This document shows, one piece after another, positions 21,851-30,662 of a stretch of DNA of 39,705 nt; the first letter of the stretch is position 1; the number at the start of each line of letters is the position of its first letter. A program made the translations under genes and the position numbers. Source of the stretch: Planctomycetota bacterium (lineage in GTDB: Bacteria; Planctomycetota; Planctomycetia; Planctomycetales; Planctomycetaceae). The stretch covers positions 1 to 39,705 of the forward strand of contig JAHWKJ010000003.1 of assembly GCA_019347905.1 (NCBI GenBank). The letters run 5' to 3'. Below the pieces are notes generated by a model. That model was not told the DNA's origin, did not search any database, and worked only from the letters and a program-made list of their open reading frames with translations.

Positions 21851-24163
21851 TCATATGGCGATGGCCCCCAACTCACTGATCACTTCTCCGATGAGTGGTC
21901 GGTTACCCGCGTCGTGATCGACGCACCGAACGATCAGCCTTCGCCATGTCGGATGCAGCACAAGATCACCGTCAGTTTGGCCGGTCAGCAAGAAAACGAG
22001 GATCTTGCCGAATGAATAGATGTCAGCGCTAGGTTTCGCTTCGGCGCCGTCGAATTGCTCTGGCGCCATGAATCCTGGCGTGCCGTATCCTTGGAAAGTC
22101 CGCTGCGTCATCATTCGCCCCAAGTTCTTAGAAATGCCGAAATCAGCCAGCTTCCAGCGACCGTGCAGCGCGAGCACGTTCTGCGGCTTCAGATCGCGAT
22201 GCACGATTGCATGGCCGTGCAGCTCACGGACCGCTTCCGCGATCTCCAAGCCGATTTGTTTCGCTTCCGTGACGGACACGCCTGAACCGTGCTGTTCTTC
22301 GACATAGCTCTGGAGGTCGCCACCGTCGGCGTACTCGGTGACCAAGGCGAAATAGTCGTCGTCACGCAGAAAATCGAGCACCTTCAGCACGCGCGTGGTC
22401 TCCGCGCGCATGAGCTTCTCGTAGATCCGCGCTTCGCGCTCCAAGGCCGCTTTATCGGTGGAGCGGCTGCGAACCCGCTTCAGGAACACCGTCTCGCCAG
22501 ACTCCCGGCTGCGGGCCATCCAGGCCTCCGCCATGCCGCCGGCCTGGAGGAGTTTCAGCAGTTCGTATCCACGAAAGACTTCGTTGCTGACGCCGCCGGA
22601 CACGTGCTCGACCGCCGCCGCCCGACCTGATATTCCCTCGAGCGGGACCGACGATTCGATGTGCTCCGGGCAGCGGACGGAGAGTTCCTCGCCGCTCGAC
22701 TTATCCACGAAAGTCAGGTCCGCTGTCCGGAATTCCCCGGGGTTGATGCGCCGAAGTTGCTCCTTCACCCGTCGCCGCATTTCCAGCGCAAACGTGAGGT
22801 ACTCGCACAACTCTTCCCGCCTGACCTCGCCGTCGGGATGGATCAACTTGACGAGCCCCGAGACCGTCCGCATCACGGCTTTCCGGTCACGATGGCCGAC
22901 ATGCTGTCCGAAGGCGAAGTGCCGCTCGTACAGATCCGTGTAGTTCAGCGGGCGAAGCTCGTTGTGAAGGATCTCGGCGATGTAGTCGGCGATGAAGCCG
23001 AGGTGCGACGTGAAAAGTTCCGGCGTCAGCTTTGGCATCTCCCAGCCCGGCAGGTACGCGTGCCAGCGGTCATGGAACGCGTCGTCGTCGCGGATCGTCT
23101 CCGGTAGCGGCGCGAAGAGGTGCGAAGTCTCCACGAGCGTTTCCACGTCGCCGTGCGTGTTGCCGCCGAAGACGATTCCCGCCTCAGCCGAGATCGTGCC
23201 CTTGTCGTCGCCGCGCGAGAACGAGCCCTGCTCCATGTAGCCCTTGTACATGTCCTTGTCGTTCGCCGATTTGAAATTTGGGCCGGCGATCTCGTCGAAG
23301 GCGACGACGTCGTACTTGACGACCAGCCCCGGCTTGTCCCGGCGGTTTTTCCACCCGAACAGATCGGTGACGCTCCCCTGCCCCCCGGACAACAGGACGA
23401 CGTACGGCGACACCTCTCGGTACACGAAGGATTTTCCCGTCTCCTTCGGCCCGAGTTCGACCAAGTTGTAGTTCCGTTCCACCAGCGGAACGAGGCGGAG
23501 CAGATACAAGAGCTTGCGCCGCCAGCTCAGGGCCGCCTGCGTCGGCTCGTAGCCGATCGTCCGCAAGAGCACGTTCACCCACTCCTCGCGCGAGAAGTGG
23601 CGGCGAGCCTCGACGAACTCGCCGAGATCCGCGCTGGCAATCTGGATCGGCTGCATGCGTTTGAGCACGAACGGACGCGTGACGCCGCCGTGGACGATCG
23701 TCTCGTCGAACGCCAGCTCCAGGTTGGCCCAGACGCCACCGGTCAATGTGCGTTCGTAGGTGTAGACGACGCGTTCGTCGATGTGCACCTTGTCGAGTCC
23801 GGACGTCGCGAACCGGGCCCAGTACTTGCCGCCTTGGTCCTTCTCGTCAAAGGTGACGGTGACCAGGTCGATCATCTTCATCGACCGGTAGCGCTGCAGC
23901 CGGGCCTTGACCAGCTCGTTCTGGTCGGAGCGGACGATCCGCTCCCGAATCATGTCCTTAACGCTCGCCACGCCTGCGTCAATCTGGTTGTCATCAGTCG
24001 TCGAGCAGTACTTCCCCAGCAGGTATTCCAGGACGTACACCGGAATGCTGAAGCCGACCTTCAGCCGCTGCACGAGATCCTTGCGGACCACGCGGCCGGG
24101 AAAGTGCTGGATCAGCTTGCGGTCGAGCGCATCGACCCAGCCTGGCTCTGCACCACTCGACAT
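21851..24163 (-). CDS. brxL: BrxL-type AAA+ ATPase fused to a Ser/Thr protein kinase
   Basis: 770 residues. Residues 1-505 are a BrxL homologue: the Lon-related BREX protein, a DNA-binding AAA+ ring needed for phage defence. Landmarks are KVGFSIPVYVLEYLLGKYCS (35-54), Walker A GPKETGKS (238-245), Walker B VVAFDEI (286-292) and FRTADLTFVDKSSGEE (478-493), where the ATPase core normally leads into the Lon-protease-like C-terminal part. That part is absent. Instead a full Hanks kinase spans about 533-770: a degenerate glycine loop (LLQAGGMAEAW), Lys562, Glu577, HRDLKPQN (655-662), DFG (674-676), APE (700-702) and Asp714 before SFG. One uninterrupted frame spans both halves. ATG 24163 follows GGAGAGG, 18 bases after pglZ. 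The gene ends the operon. The kinase target is unknown; BREX components or phage proteins are the obvious candidates (inference). Confidence 0.9.
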   Translation of the reverse strand: MSSGAEPGWVDALDRKLIQHFPGRVVRKDLVQRLKVGFSIPVYVLEYLLGKYCSTTDDNQIDAGVASVKDMIRERIVRSDQNELVKARLQRYRSMKMIDLVTVTFDEKDQGGKYWARFATSGLDKVHIDERVVYTYERTLTGGVWANLELAFDETIVHGGVTRPFVLKRMQPIQIASADLGEFVEARRHFSREEWVNVLLRTIGYEPTQAALSWRRKLLYLLRLVPLVERNYNLVELGPKETGKSFVYREVSPYVVLLSGGQGSVTDLFGWKNRRDKPGLVVKYDVVAFDEIAGPNFKSANDKDMYKGYMEQGSFSRGDDKGTISAEAGIVFGGNTHGDVETLVETSHLFAPLPETIRDDDAFHDRWHAYLPGWEMPKLTPELFTSHLGFIADYIAEILHNELRPLNYTDLYERHFAFGQHVGHRDRKAVMRTVSGLVKLIHPDGEVRREELCEYLTFALEMRRRVKEQLRRINPGEFRTADLTFVDKSSGEELSVRCPEHIESSVPLEGISGRAAAVEHVSGGVSNEVFRGYELLKLLQAGGMAEAWMARSRESGETVFLKRVRSRSTDKAALEREARIYEKLMRAETTRVLKVLDFLRDDDYFALVTEYADGGDLQSYVEEQHGSGVSVTEAKQIGLEIAEAVRELHGHAIVHRDLKPQNVLALHGRWKLADFGISKNLGRMMTQRTFQGYGTPGFMAPEQFDGAEAKPSADIYSFGKILVFLLTGQTDGDLVLHPTWRRLIVRCVDHDAGNRPLIGEVISELGAIAI

Positions 24164-24181
24164 GTCGAGCCTCTCCGCCGA

Positions 24182-26677
24182 TCACCAGTCGCTGATCTCG
24201 ATCTTCAGGATGACCTCTTCTCGCGTCAGCAGTTGTTCATCGTCGGCATCCTGAACCTCGATGACAAGTGATGTGCCGTAGGGAAGATCCGGCCGAGGCT
24301 CCACGAGCACGAGGGGAACGGCTTTCGCAGTCGTGTCAGGCTCGACGAGTACGGGATCGGTGTGCCTGAAGACGAGTTTTCCGGCGGCTGGATCCTTCAC
24401 TTTCACCAGGACCCGCCGCGCCAGCAGGTTGCTTTCCGCTCCGAACATCGTCCGCTGGTCGGCGGCCGCCTGGACTTCGACTCGCGGTGCCTCGCTGGTG
24501 ATGTGCCCGACCGGCTTGAGCACGACGCCGATCTTTCGCGCCTTCGCGGGCCACGTCGCGACGACGACCGGCACGATCGCCTCCTGCAGCGTCGCCCCGC
24601 CGTGAAAAAACCCTAACGACCCATACGTGCGGAAGGCGTTCGTGCCGCGGGGCACCACGACCTGCAGATCCGAGCAGGGGACACGCAGCCGCACCGCCGT
24701 CGCGTGCGACAGGTTTCGGCCGACCACGGCGCGGCGATGCGTCCACAGCACCTCGCCTGTGGGCAGCTCCTCCTCGATATCGTGCTCGTCCGGCTGCCAG
24801 TGGAAGAACCCGTGGTCGCTGACGACGATTACGCGATGGAAGCCTGCGTCGCGCAAGCGGTGAATCGCCTGTACGTACCGGCTCAAGTGATCGTCGGCAC
24901 CGGTGAGCTCCAGCCGGCCGTCATGGCTGTCGAGTTCGTTCCCGTGCACGGCAATCACTCGCCGCCTGGCGGAGGCCCTCTTCAGGCTGCTGCCGTCCAG
25001 CACCTCCTCGATCTTGAGCCAGTCCCGGATCTCCAGGGTCTCCTTCAGCCAGCTCCGCCGTTTGTCGGCGCGCCCCAGGTCGCCGTCAAAGCCGGCGGCC
25101 GTTACTGAAAACGACTTGCCGTCGGCCGACAGCGCCACCGCGAGCTTCTCGCGCTGGATGGGCAACGCGAACGACATGCCCAGGGGCGTGATCGTCGGGA
25201 CCGGTGCCACGGCGGCCGAGACGCTCGCCCGCCGCGCCGGCTCGCCCTGATTCAGCAGTCCCGACAACCGCTGGCCGAGCTCGAATCGGCAGGCGTCGAC
25301 GAACAGAATGGCCGTCGGCACGATCTGCTGTTCCAGCTCTCCCAGCAGCAGCTCACCCGCCGTGGGCAGCTCAAACAGCTTGTCCGGCTCACGTGCCAGC
25401 AGCTCTGAATGCGCCCGGCCGACGCGGTCCATCGTCCGCAGATAGCCCCGCCGCAGCCGGGCGCGGAGCCGGACAAGCTGCTGCGGCAGCTCGGGTTCTT
25501 CGACGAACAGCCGCTCGCCGGCCTCATCGAGCCGCCAGCCCTGCGCAACGTACCAGTCGATGGCGTGCCGGACCGACTTCCACGCCTCCTCCACGCCGCC
25601 GTTCTCGACGATCAGGGCGGCAGCTCCGGCCAGCTCGCACAGGAACCGCCAGCCCACGGGCCGGGCGGCCAGCCGGCCCCAGAAGCCGCTCTCTCGCTCC
25701 TTGAAGGTCTGAGCGCCGCGTGCCAGCGCGTCCACGTCCTCCAGTCGCTCGAGCTGATCGACCGCCTGGTCGAACAACGTCTGCTCGACGATCCGCGAGC
25801 TCCGGGACCGCGGCGGCGCGGACAGGTTCCGCGCCCAATACACCAGCCCCGTCGTTCTCTCGGCTTCCGGGACAAGTTCCTCGAAGCTGGCAAGATACGT
25901 CACGTAATGCTGCCACTGCTTCAGCAGGTTCAGCGCCCGCTGCCGCGCCAGCCCGGGCGGGATGATCTTCTCCGGCTCGCGGAGCGGCTCCCGAGGCGAG
26001 CCGTCACTGGCGTCGGTACACAACACACACGCCGTCGCTGCAATCCGCCACGATCTTTCTGATTGGCCGGCGGGATCGGGGAAACCGAAATCCTCGGTCG
26101 CACGGCGGACGAAGAAATCGAACCGCCCTTCCGCCCGGAGCCGCTCGAACTCTCCTTCCGGCCCGGCCAGCACGTCGAGCATCCGGTGATCGCCAACCAG
26201 CGTGCCTTTGGCATTCGCCGGTGTAAGCTCCTTCCAGGTCTCGCGCGGTTTGTCGAACCATTCCCGCGCCTGTGCCGCGAGCAGCCCATCAAGCTGGCCC
26301 TCGTCATCCCGCGAGACGTCGACGCCGTATTCCCGCAGGGCGTCGAGCAGCGGGCGCTGCCAGACTTCCTCGGCCTGCAACTCGAACGGTTTGAACCACG
26401 TGATCCCCTCGCGCGCCACCGGCAGCCAGACGACGCGCGGCGCCGGCGGCGTGCGATAGAACCGGTCCCGAACGATCAACTCGTGCTCGGCCTCATGGCA
26501 CGACGCCGGTGCCCACAATTCAAACGCGTTGGCTTCCGCTGCCATTCGCAGCAGCTCGAGCCATTCGCGATCGGGATCACACCATACGAGGAGCGGCGGT
26601 GGGGCCGACTGGCGGCCGAGGACTTCGCCGATCGTCGCACAGAGCCAGCTCCGAAAGGTGGTCGACGCCGTACTCAT
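24182..26677 (-). CDS. pglZ: BREX protein PglZ (alkaline phosphatase superfamily)
   Basis: 831 residues, the usual size for BREX PglZ, a core component required for both host methylation and phage exclusion. The PglZ domain occupies the second half: the metal-binding segment ILFVDACRFELG (457-468), VIVVSDHGFFHW (616-627) with Asp621 and His622, and the family signature HGGATLQEAIVPVVV (692-706). The N-terminal half carries helical regions and an opening LLVWCDPDREWLELL motif also seen in this family. It starts at ATG 26677, 27 bases after the DUF4276 gene, and is followed after 18 bases by brxL, the normal type I BREX order. Confidence 0.93.
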   Translation of the reverse strand: MSTASTTFRSWLCATIGEVLGRQSAPPPLLVWCDPDREWLELLRMAAEANAFELWAPASCHEAEHELIVRDRFYRTPPAPRVVWLPVAREGITWFKPFELQAEEVWQRPLLDALREYGVDVSRDDEGQLDGLLAAQAREWFDKPRETWKELTPANAKGTLVGDHRMLDVLAGPEGEFERLRAEGRFDFFVRRATEDFGFPDPAGQSERSWRIAATACVLCTDASDGSPREPLREPEKIIPPGLARQRALNLLKQWQHYVTYLASFEELVPEAERTTGLVYWARNLSAPPRSRSSRIVEQTLFDQAVDQLERLEDVDALARGAQTFKERESGFWGRLAARPVGWRFLCELAGAAALIVENGGVEEAWKSVRHAIDWYVAQGWRLDEAGERLFVEEPELPQQLVRLRARLRRGYLRTMDRVGRAHSELLAREPDKLFELPTAGELLLGELEQQIVPTAILFVDACRFELGQRLSGLLNQGEPARRASVSAAVAPVPTITPLGMSFALPIQREKLAVALSADGKSFSVTAAGFDGDLGRADKRRSWLKETLEIRDWLKIEEVLDGSSLKRASARRRVIAVHGNELDSHDGRLELTGADDHLSRYVQAIHRLRDAGFHRVIVVSDHGFFHWQPDEHDIEEELPTGEVLWTHRRAVVGRNLSHATAVRLRVPCSDLQVVVPRGTNAFRTYGSLGFFHGGATLQEAIVPVVVATWPAKARKIGVVLKPVGHITSEAPRVEVQAAADQRTMFGAESNLLARRVLVKVKDPAAGKLVFRHTDPVLVEPDTTAKAVPLVLVEPRPDLPYGTSLVIEVQDADDEQLLTREEVILKIEISDW

Positions 26678-26704
26678 CAGGGTGTCTTCACGAGGCGAAC
26701 GCCG

Positions 26705-27331
26705 TCAAAGCCCCGCCGCCTTTGCCAGTTCAAGAAGCTCCGCGAGCATCGCTCTCAGATAAGGGCACTTGTCTGCCGCAACGTTCGGGTCGAGTTTCGC
26801 GAACAACTGCTTACCGTAGGTTGTCTTCTTGTAGCTCCGCCGAGTTGCCTGGCGGTAGATCCGATCCAGAAGTTTCGCCGGAGGCTCGTCGAAGTTGATC
26901 GTCTCCGGCAGGGCGATCTTCTTCGGGAACGTATCCTGGACGGCGCGGGGGAAGATCTCCGGCTGGCTCAGGAGCCAGGCCTCGAACTCGTGCACGGCGA
27001 AAAACATCCGGAATCGTTCGAGCCCCAGGGCCTCTGTAAAGTGCGCCACGGCCCAGTCATATCTGTCCTGCGCCCCGGTGATGTGCTGCGGATAGAAGTT
27101 CGGTCCGTACAGGTCCAGCAGGGCGACGACCGCAATGATCTCCGTTTGCCGCGGACCGTCCAGATGCATGCGAGCCCGATCCGCCATCTTTCGGGCCAGC
27201 TCAGAATACCCTTCGAAGTGAACCATCTGGATCCCGACCGGTTGGCTCAATCGCGGATCGAGCCACCGCTTCAGGAATCCGGCCGCCGACTCCTTCTCGG
27301 TTCGGCCCTCGGCGAGCATCACGAACTTCAC
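26705..27331 (-). CDS. DUF4276 family protein, Toprim/RloB-like
   Basis: A 208-residue protein. The opening MLAEGRTEKE (with Glu in the xxEGxTE pattern), the LLDLYG segment and the FEAWLL block are the marks of DUF4276, which is related to RloB and Toprim-like nucleases. These genes typically follow an AAA ATPase, as here. GTG 27331 overlaps the TGA of the ATPase gene (GTGA), so the two are translationally coupled, with GGAGG inside the upstream gene as ribosome binding site. By analogy with OLD/AbiL/PARIS-like pairs, the ATPase probably holds this effector in check; that is inference. Confidence 0.85.
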   Translation of the reverse strand: MKFVMLAEGRTEKESAAGFLKRWLDPRLSQPVGIQMVHFEGYSELARKMADRARMHLDGPRQTEIIAVVALLDLYGPNFYPQHITGAQDRYDWAVAHFTEALGLERFRMFFAVHEFEAWLLSQPEIFPRAVQDTFPKKIALPETINFDEPPAKLLDRIYRQATRRSYKKTTYGKQLFAKLDPNVAADKCPYLRAMLAELLELAKAAGL

Positions 27332-28584
27332 ACCATCGCCTCCAGTTCTTTCGACCGGTAGAGCTCGCCCAGCGTGTACTGCTGAAGCCAGTAATCCACC
27401 TCATCTCCCGAAAGCACCCGCAGCTCCGTCTGGCCATTCCGCCACTCGACAACCGTTGTCGTCGGCGACTCACCCTCGAAAGCGTCGAGCAGCTCCGGCG
27501 AATGCGTCGTGAGAATAACCTGCGCACGCTGGGACGCATCGCGGGCGTATTCCGCCACGATCGGCAACATCGAAGGATGCAGCCCGGTCTCCGGCTCGTC
27601 GATCGCGATCAACGGCGGCGGCGAAGGGTTAGCGAGCACAGCGAGCAGAAACAGAAACCGGAGCGTGCCATCCGAGAGATCCCCAGCCGACTGCTCGCGC
27701 TGCAGGCTGCGCCAGCGGATCCGCAGTTGGATCCGCTGGTCGGCCGCCGGTGGAAAGACGAGCTCTTCGAAGTCGTCGCCGAACGCGGATTGCATCGCCG
27801 TGTTGACTTCCTGTTTGAAATCGCGACTGCCGGTATACAGGCTGTGCAATACGGAGATGAGGTTCTGGCCATCGGCACTCACCTGCGATTCCGCACGCGT
27901 GACCTGCGGGGCGCGGATGGAAGCCTGCCGATGCGTCTGAAAATCGTGGTGGATCTTCCACGCGGCGATCTCCTGCTGAAACGCGGCGACGAAACGGTTC
28001 GCGGCAAACGGGCCCGAAGCGAACGACAGCAGCGTCTCACCTTCCGGAAGGGACTCCGCCGCTGCTGAGATGGCCTGACCACGTGCGGGTTCTGGAGTTG
28101 TCGTAGTCGTCGTCGTCGGAACGGACTCGAATCGCTGCGCCTTCGTTGAATACACGACTGCGTGGCCCGGATGTCGCTCAAGCAACTTGAACGGCTCGGT
28201 CATCTCGCCGCTTTCGACGCGAGCAAAGTTTCCGAGAAGCTCATGCTCAATCCGGAAGGCGCTGGAGACGCCGAGTTGTGCGATCGCGATTTCGTACGTC
28301 AGGGCATCCGTGGCTGGATCGGTGTACGGCGGGAGCGGCGTCATCCTGGCTCGGATGCGAATCTCTCGGGCCTGCCCGTCCCAGACCAGCGGGCCCATGC
28401 CGCCTTCCTGCTGAATATACGAGCCGAGTCTCCCGGCGGCCGCGGTGCTCAGCATCTCCAGGACGCGCAGCAGATTAGACTTGCCGCTGGCGTTCGGGCC
28501 AATGACAACATTCAGGTCGCCGGGCCGCCACGTCTGTGACTTGAGTGAGCGGAACCCTTCGACTTCGAGCTGGATGATCTTCAT
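27328..28584 (-). CDS. AAA_21 (OLD/RecF-like) ATPase of a two-gene defence module
   Basis: 418 residues from ATG 28584, chosen because AAGGGAGGA precedes it and the protein then begins MKIIQLEVEGFRSL, the normal start of the family; the 33 in-frame codons upstream lack this. Walker A is GPNASGKSN (29-37). The signature segment AGDLSDGTLRFLFLLA is followed by Walker B LIAIDEPETGLHP and the switch histidine in ILTTHSPELLDAF. A run of seven Thr (VPTTTTTTTPE), from a near-perfect trinucleotide repeat around 28098-28120, interrupts the middle. It is coupled by a 4-base overlap to the DUF4276 gene. The pair sits between pglX and pglZ, a position where BREX loci often carry extra defence genes. Confidence 0.88.
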   Translation of the reverse strand: MKIIQLEVEGFRSLKSQTWRPGDLNVVIGPNASGKSNLLRVLEMLSTAAAGRLGSYIQQEGGMGPLVWDGQAREIRIRARMTPLPPYTDPATDALTYEIAIAQLGVSSAFRIEHELLGNFARVESGEMTEPFKLLERHPGHAVVYSTKAQRFESVPTTTTTTTPEPARGQAISAAAESLPEGETLLSFASGPFAANRFVAAFQQEIAAWKIHHDFQTHRQASIRAPQVTRAESQVSADGQNLISVLHSLYTGSRDFKQEVNTAMQSAFGDDFEELVFPPAADQRIQLRIRWRSLQREQSAGDLSDGTLRFLFLLAVLANPSPPPLIAIDEPETGLHPSMLPIVAEYARDASQRAQVILTTHSPELLDAFEGESPTTTVVEWRNGQTELRVLSGDEVDYWLQQYTLGELYRSKELEAMV

Positions 28585-28639
28585 CTTCAATCCTCCCTTG
28601 GTGCCATCCGCGGCAGCGCTTCTGACGCCCCAAAGTGCG

Positions 28640-30658
28640 TTACAGATCCACTCCCAGGAATCGCTTCTCCGGGATCGCCGCATCCAGCACGGGGTCCAGG
28701 AGCCATGGCGGCCGCTGCAACTCGACCGCCGGCGGTTCCGTCGTTGTCACGATGTACTGAAAGGCCGGCTCGGTCCCTTCGCCGCCGCAGCCTTCAATCA
28801 TACGCACCAGCCGGAACAATTTGCGGTAAAGGTCCGCGGACATGTCGGAAGCCCGCGGCCCGTCGTGGATGAGAATCCGCGGATGGCAGCCGTAACCCTC
28901 AATGCTTCTTACCAACGCCGTCAGATCGAAGGCAAGATTCTTGACGATGCGGATTGCGGAGCTACGGCGCTCACCGCGACAGAATACGGTCAGGCCGATG
29001 TCGCGCCCCGAGAACGATGCCCGGCCTACGACTTCGCGTCCGAGCAGGGCGCAAATGAAATAGTCGAACTTTTCCGAGAACGCTCGCATGGCCTGAGTAG
29101 CCGCCATGCGCAGCTCCTCTTGCCGGCGATTCGACCGTCCAATCGCAGCTTCGAGCTGCAAATCCTCAGCCTTGAGCTGTTCTTCGTCTGTGCGTGCCGA
29201 CGCGACGTAGCCAGCCAGCCGTCGCAGGTTCGAAATGTGGGCTTCCAGCCCTGTCGCATGACGAATCGTCTCTTTCTGAGTCCGTCGTGCCGTCGCAACC
29301 GCATACCTGGCTGCCTGCGTCTCCCGTGATCGCGATGTCAGCTCGGCCTGCTCCTCGCGGAGACGACCCTCAAGGGAACGAAGGATCCGCTCAACCATCT
29401 CCGCCCGCTCGTCCAGGCCCTTCTCGGCATAAGCTTGGACGAACTGCGCAGGGCGGGAACTCACCACGGGGCATCCCGCCTCACGGGCCACATCCACCGG
29501 AACGTTACAGAAACCGGATGACGGTCCGAGACTCTCCTTGAATGCCAGGCGCTGCGCCTCGGTGATGGTCCCGCGCAAGCTTTGCAGTTCCGCGCGCTTA
29601 TCCTCGAGTTCCCGCGTGATGTTTCGGACAACTGCCGCCTGTGCTCCCTCCTCTCGTATGGCAGTCTCCAGTGCACCCTCCAAAGCACGAATCGCTGGCT
29701 CACCGACTTCGTCGCGTTGCTGCGCCCGGAGTGCGGTGGCGAGTTCCTCAATGGCGTTGTCACACGCTTCCCGAAACAACCCGTCCTCGACCGGCGGCAG
29801 TTCGCCGCCTAGCTCAACACGCAGCCGCTCTCGGTCGACCTGAGACTGGTGTGCCAGTTTCGGAAGCTCAGCTCGAATGGCTTTCCGTCGACTGAGACGC
29901 TCCTCGTTCTCTCGTCGCTCCCGATCCTCTTCGTCGGATACAAGCTTCAGCAGAGCTCGCAGCAGCAGGTGCCGCTCTGTTGCATCCAGTTGCGGCGATC
30001 GGGAATCGGTTGAGGCATCTCGCCATTCGATCAGCCGATCGAAGTGGCATTCCTGGTCCCGCGCAATCCATGGCAGCACGTGATCCCACAGGATTGGACC
30101 GCGCGAGGCTGAAAACTGCCTCACGGGGAGATCTCGCAACGCAGCACTCGCCAGCGCATCGAGGTACTTATCGAAATCCAGCCGCTGAGCATCGGGATCC
30201 AGTGCCTCGGCGATGATTGAGGTCCGGAGTGCGAACGGGTGCGCGCCGACCGCGAAGGGACGGCAAACGACCCATGGGTCATCATCGATGAATACATGCG
30301 CGACAACCCAGCCGCGTGGAAATCGGACCCGGACCTCGGCCCGCAGAAGCTCGTCGCCGAAATGCGCCTCGCCGAGAATGTGTCGCAGGAACCTGCAGAA
30401 CGTTGTCTTTCCGGCCGCATGACCGGAGAGACTGTCTTCAAACAGCCCAGTACCTTCGGTTTCGCCGTCGGCGGGTTTTGCCCACAGGATGTTCATGCCC
30501 CGGTGCAAAACAACCCGCCGGACCAGGTGTTCCTCCGCGTCGCTGAGTTCGCGCAGAACCCGCAGTTCCTGAATCCAGACCGCCGGTGATCTCCGGTGGG
30601 GATCCGGGATGATCCGCGTATCGGCATCCATTTCGATGAGCCGAAGCTGTTTCTCCAT
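28640..30658 (-). CDS. SMC/Rad50-like coiled-coil ATPase in the BREX operon
   Basis: 672 residues. A P-loop SGHAAGKTTFCRFL (78-91) lies near the N-terminus, a long charged helical region (about 230-515) is predicted to be coiled coil with a short break containing CNVPVDVAREAGCPVV, and the C-terminal half-site has RILIHDGPRASDM (594-606), resembling the Walker B/D-loop region of DUF2326-type ATPases from ABC-three-component systems. The exact family is uncertain. ATG 30658 lies four bases after the pglX stop; 55 bases separate its stop from the next ATPase. It may be a BREX accessory or a separate defence gene lodged in the operon. Confidence 0.75.
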   Translation of the reverse strand: MEKQLRLIEMDADTRIIPDPHRRSPAVWIQELRVLRELSDAEEHLVRRVVLHRGMNILWAKPADGETEGTGLFEDSLSGHAAGKTTFCRFLRHILGEAHFGDELLRAEVRVRFPRGWVVAHVFIDDDPWVVCRPFAVGAHPFALRTSIIAEALDPDAQRLDFDKYLDALASAALRDLPVRQFSASRGPILWDHVLPWIARDQECHFDRLIEWRDASTDSRSPQLDATERHLLLRALLKLVSDEEDRERRENEERLSRRKAIRAELPKLAHQSQVDRERLRVELGGELPPVEDGLFREACDNAIEELATALRAQQRDEVGEPAIRALEGALETAIREEGAQAAVVRNITRELEDKRAELQSLRGTITEAQRLAFKESLGPSSGFCNVPVDVAREAGCPVVSSRPAQFVQAYAEKGLDERAEMVERILRSLEGRLREEQAELTSRSRETQAARYAVATARRTQKETIRHATGLEAHISNLRRLAGYVASARTDEEQLKAEDLQLEAAIGRSNRRQEELRMAATQAMRAFSEKFDYFICALLGREVVGRASFSGRDIGLTVFCRGERRSSAIRIVKNLAFDLTALVRSIEGYGCHPRILIHDGPRASDMSADLYRKLFRLVRMIEGCGGEGTEPAFQYIVTTTEPPAVELQRPPWLLDPVLDAAIPEKRFLGVDL

Positions 30659-30662
30659 CTCG

